A stretch of 64,000 nucleotides of DNA from contig NC_072892.1 in the NCBI RefSeq assembly GCF_027943255.1, positions 22,343,792 through 22,407,791 of the forward strand, given 5' to 3'. The notes under the pieces are model-generated. The model saw nothing but the letters and a program-made list of their open reading frames with translations, did not search any database and was not told the origin of the DNA. The position numbers were made by a program, and so were the translations under genes. Shown here in pieces: positions 60,485-64,000 of this stretch (positions within the stretch are counted from its first letter, which is position 1; each line of letters starts with the position of its first letter). Origin of the DNA: Anastrepha obliqua. Lineage: Eukaryota > Arthropoda > Insecta > Diptera > Tephritidae.

Positions 60485-61224
60485 GGGGGGGGGTAGGGTT
60501 TAGCGCTAAAAAAAAACACTTTTTTTTTGAATTTTTTACAGAAATATGGCTTAAGATACTTTAATAAAATCAGTTGCATGTTATTGTACATCTTTTCAAT
60601 AAGTTTTTAAAAAATATTAATAATAAAATATTGACAAATAAGCCCATGACAGAGTTTTTTTGGAGATATGTTTTTCGAGAGGTGCTCTGCGGTGCCAATC
60701 GGCATTCGTCGTAGAATCATCTGAAACTAAAAAAGTCGAATTTTTCAGTTAAAGTATGACGTAATGCTCCCCCCTACATTAATAAAATTTTTTTTTTTCA
60801 TTTTTGTAGTTTTGGTGGCAAAAAAACGTAAAACGAGCATTTTTGGCGAAAAATTTCGCCATATTTGTAAGTGAAAAACAACCTTAAAAAAAAAATAAAA
60901 ATAAACAGTGTAGGGGGGAGGTATTTTTGATTTAGAAAACGTGTGCCAAATTTGAAAAGAATCGGTTGAATAGTTTCGGAGTTGTGATTGGCACCGACTT
61001 TTAAGAAGTCGTTTCGGGAAAAACGCGTTTGAAAAAATGACTCTGAGAAATTATCGATGCTCCGCATTCGAGGTAGAGTGCCTACAAAGGCTATAACTTT
61101 GAGAGTTCTGCTCCGATCCACTTAAAATTTTGACACAACATTCTTGAAATGATTTACTATAAGATGAGTGAAGAAAAAAAATTTCGATTTTGTGACCCTA
61201 CCCCCCCCCCCCCCCCCCCCCCCC
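60485..61224 (-). mobile_element. TTAA-flanked GGGG-MITE, copy 2
   Basis: TTAA on both sides (60481-60484, 61225-61228). It is the reverse complement of the element at 39241-39965, with near-identity across the interior. The right end has expanded into an unbroken run of about 26 C, while the inner TAGGGT parts of both ends are kept. The 107-codon frame on minus (61121-60798) is the counterpart of the 113-codon frame in copy 1. Confidence 0.88.
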
Positions 61225-61229
61225 TTAAA

Positions 61230-61990
61230 TCACTTGAATCTTTGTAGCAAGCTAATTAGTCCCTCCAGTGAGACATTTTGCCAATTTCTCCGGTCTTCAA
61301 AAAAATAATCGCTAAGATATTTGGCCGCACATTCACAAAGGAGGTGTTGTACCGACTCAATTTCTTTCTTCTTTATCTCCACAGCTCCTGTAGAAGTCAT
61401 TGTGGGGTACACCCATTCTACTGGCGAGAGTTTCAATGGTGCAGTGGACCCGTTATAACACCTGTGAGGGCGTTGATAGTTGATCTGTTGAATCCAAGCA
61501 GAAATTTTGTTCTTTTAAGATTCAGTTTAGGCCAGAGCGCTTTGGAGACCCGGCAGTTAGTAGTCAGAGACCGCTTTATATTCTCAAGTCAATCGCAGTG
61601 TATAGTTCATTAGAGGAATGCTTATGTCGGCTACCACTCGCTGAAAGTCAAACTCAGAGCCTTTCCAAGCACACTTATCCGTCCTTTCAATTCCTACCGC
61701 TCCAGAGTGCCCGGGAACCCAACAAAGAGTGGGGTGGTGTTGTTGGATAAGCGACTGCGAACTCCTGCATTCTTTAACACATCTTGAATTGATGCGCGTT
61801 GAGGTCAGAGTCTTGATCGCTGATCGCGACTACGTTTGCTGAAGGTAAACCCATTGGTCTTATCGTTTTTGCTGCTTTGCCTATAACGTAGATCTCAGCT
61901 TGGAAGACGCTACATCAGTCACCAAATGAGGCTAAGTTCAAAATAAGTGCTCTTAATGGGACACCTATGCGGTTATAAATGAGCGCTAAT
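61230..61990 (-). pseudogene. LINE C-terminal remnant with RNase H traces
   Basis: Minus-strand C-terminus EIKKKEIESVQHLLCECAAK with NVSLEGLISLLQRFK (zinc-knuckle region). Before it is a decayed SVFQAEIYVIGKAAK-like block near 61900, the RNase H Glu motif. Frames change several times. Confidence 0.7.
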
Positions 61991-62870
61991 CTACATACAC
62001 ATATACATACATAAGGTACTTGCACAAACTCACACACAAAATTGCCTTTGCCCATGTGCAGACCTAAAAATGTAAATAACTACATGCAAATATTTCTACA
62101 TACATACATTTGCACCAACTTACATATGCACATGTACGTATATATGTATATATATATATTTATATAAAAATTCCCAACATATTCGAGAAATCAGCTCATT
62201 TGTGTGAACGTTTCTGTGTGCACTTAATTCCCAAGCTCATGTGTGGCGGCTTCATTAATTGTGTAGCATCTTAATTGAGTGTTTCATGTCAACTTGCTCT
62301 CACTCGTAATGTTTCACCTACAACAATACACATAATAAATGTAATACGGAAATGTTTGTCTCAAATGCACTGGCATCCATTTTACCGCGAGGTTTAAATT
62401 GCATGCTCAGCAAAAAAAAAATTCAAAAAATGGAACAGTACTAAAAAATCGAATGTTTCCTGAATAGCTAAAGAATTGTCAGTATGCATGTACGTATGTA
62501 TGTATGTATATCCTAGAGCAATGCTACCTCCACACATGCATATGTATGCGTATATATTTGCATACATACATACATATGTATGCACAATTGCATCTTCCGA
62601 TCAATGAAAAGCTGTTGCGGAAGAGAAGCTGTCGAAGTCAGTCGAAATTCGTTAGTGAAGAACACTGGCATTCTTGTGGAACTTGTTATTGCAGAAGTTT
62701 TCAACTTTCTAATTTGCCTTTGAATAACAACCATAAAAAATGGAATTTAACAATTAAACACTTACAAGCAAATGAATGTAAGTATGTATATGTAGGTATG
62801 TATAGTATAAGAACAGATGGATGCGCGTATGAACATAGTATAGCCATAGGGCCGTTTTGATTCAATCGGT
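61991..62870. other. gene-free, ACATA-rich DNA
   Basis: Imperfect CATA/TATG simple sequence at 61995-62160, 62480-62590 and 62770-62800. No coding homology. Confidence 0.4.
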
Positions 62871-62879
62871 CTACCCCTC

Positions 62880-63700
62880 ATGCCTCTTAGGACGCTTTTT
62901 ATTATATTCGTTTGGGGAAAACGAAATCCATTATTTTTACGTAAAATTTTTGCGCAAATGGCTTAAAACTATTTGTGAGGATATATGTTCGCCGTACTCA
63001 TTCTAGGCAAGAGGGTACCTGCCTTAGCAAGCTTTCAACTCTCTCATTTCCCATTTCTATTCCCTTGTGCCTTGGTACCTAATAAATTATGACCTGTCTG
63101 TTCGGGCAGAGAGATATTTAGTAGTTTGACTATCGATGAAGATGTTTCTGCGATTGTCGAGGGGAGTAAATTCCAACACTAATTCAGCTGCTTTGGTTAC
63201 AGCATAGATCTCAGCTTGAAATACGCTATAGTGATTATGAAGCCCGAAAAGCTTTTGGCGCTCAAACTGTGGGCTGAAGACAGCCGTTCTTACCTCTTCC
63301 GTCATTTTGCATCCATCTGTAAAGAAATTGTATGCGTGTATGCGTATCGGATTCTAAACCCTTCTGCCAGCCATTCTGTTTTCTATTACTAAACCAGGCC
63401 TCTTGCCAAAGTTCACTTGTGGAATAACGTAGTCTGACCCTCTGTGTATGTTCTTTATGTTACTGTGCCCAAAAAGCCTTTGTGAGAATTGTTCAGTCAT
63501 CCTCAGTCTTAGTGCAGATGTTTTGGTTGAGTTTCTTACTACTAATTTGATTGGATGCCAGTCGAGAAGTCTTTCTATTGCCGCTGTTACAGTTGTGCTC
63601 ATGGCGCTGGTTGTTTTTTTTTTTTTTTTTTTTTTTGTATTTCTTGTCAAAGATGATATGAAAAAGGTACCGTGCAATAATTATTCAAGAATGATAGAAA
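62880..63700 (-). pseudogene. LINE RNase H remnant, minus strand
   Basis: Minus-strand IERLLDWHPIKLVVRNSTKT and SALRLRM (pre-RNase H region), then a decayed FFTDGCKMTEEVRTAVFSPQ (first Asp), then HYSVFQAEIYAVTKAAELVL (Glu) and NIFIDSQTTKYLSA (third block). The order is that of an R1/I-type LINE ORF2 C-terminal half. A T20 run at 63615-63634 interrupts it. The piece at 61230-61990 could be a second copy. Confidence 0.7.
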
Positions 63701-64000
63701 CAACATTGCGTCCATTAGAGAGTGCGTGATGCCCCATCGGTGCTGTTGCATGAGAGAGATGAGAGAATGAGAGCAAGAAGAAGAAGAAATTTCACAAACA
63801 ACACACGAATAATTTCCCCAAGTGCGACGCCACACACACAGGGATTCTGCTGAGAGCAAAGTAGCGGTACCACGATCGGCTTTATTTTATTGTTCTCTCC
63901 ATCGCGGAAATTATGCACTTTTGAAATCTAGGCGGCACTTTTGAAAAATACCCTTTATGTTAGTTTGGGGAAAAAGAAAACCGTTATTCTCTCGGTAGGT
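63701..64000. other. right edge, no gene seen
   Basis: A purine-rich GAGAGATGAGAGAATGAGAG stretch, then AGTTTGGGGAAAAAGAAAAC and CGTTATTCTCTCGGTAGG at the window end. This resembles TATTCGTTTGGGGAAAACGA followed by AATCCATTATT near 62910 and may be a repeat border. Confidence 0.35.

Overview
This window is insect nuclear DNA, most probably from a large, repeat-rich acalyptrate fly genome such as a true fruit fly (Tephritidae). Five spliced protein-coding genes in the first half sit in an order I recall from the Drosophila Ras85D neighbourhood. The rest is AT-rich intergenic DNA filled with mariner/Tc1 DNA transposons, TTAA-site MITEs, non-LTR retrotransposon debris, tRNA-derived SINEs and large inverted repeats. 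No bacterial or viral genes were seen.

Gene block (11.7-29.6 kb). Ras85D (minus, 4 coding exons, 190 aa) is head-to-head with Rlb1 (plus, 3 exons, 535 aa, SRFBP1/BUD22 family). Rlb1 converges on mRpL47 (minus, 5 exons, 275 aa), with 81 bp between the two stop codons. Next come rump (plus, 5 coding exons plus a 5' UTR intron, 627 aa, hnRNP M-like, three RRMs) and, converging on it, a SARNP/Tho1-like SAP-domain gene (minus, 2 exons, 356 aa) whose intron appears to be GC-AG. Exon phases close in all five models, and all five look intact. They work in growth signalling (Ras), ribosome biogenesis and the mitochondrial ribosome (Rlb1, mRpL47), and mRNA localisation and export (rump, SARNP).

Left flank (0-11.7 kb). 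Decayed mariner and Tc1 transposase pieces, a LINE C-terminal scrap, an RTE-tail-like fragment and two copies of a tRNA-derived SINE. One SINE keeps an 11-bp target duplication and has a deleted mariner-family element inside its tail.

Right half (30-64 kb). A cluster of a composite repeat with GACGTTATCACGTC termini and an internal GAGCAAGGTAAC minisatellite (also present in Ras85D intron 3 and at 42.6-43.2 kb). Several TA-flanked mariner/Tc1 elements with readable ends (33.3, 36.7, 39.1, 43.5 and 55.4 kb). TTAA-flanked MITEs beginning GGGG or GAGGG (39.2, 51.5, 52.0 and 60.5 kb). Two near-perfect long inverted repeats (126-bp arms at 41.8 kb, 205-bp arms at 47.0 kb) that could form hairpin RNAs. 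An RTE-type LINE copy with a 13-bp target duplication inserted in another LINE, and RNase H-bearing LINE remnants towards the right edge. No host gene was recognised right of 29.6 kb.
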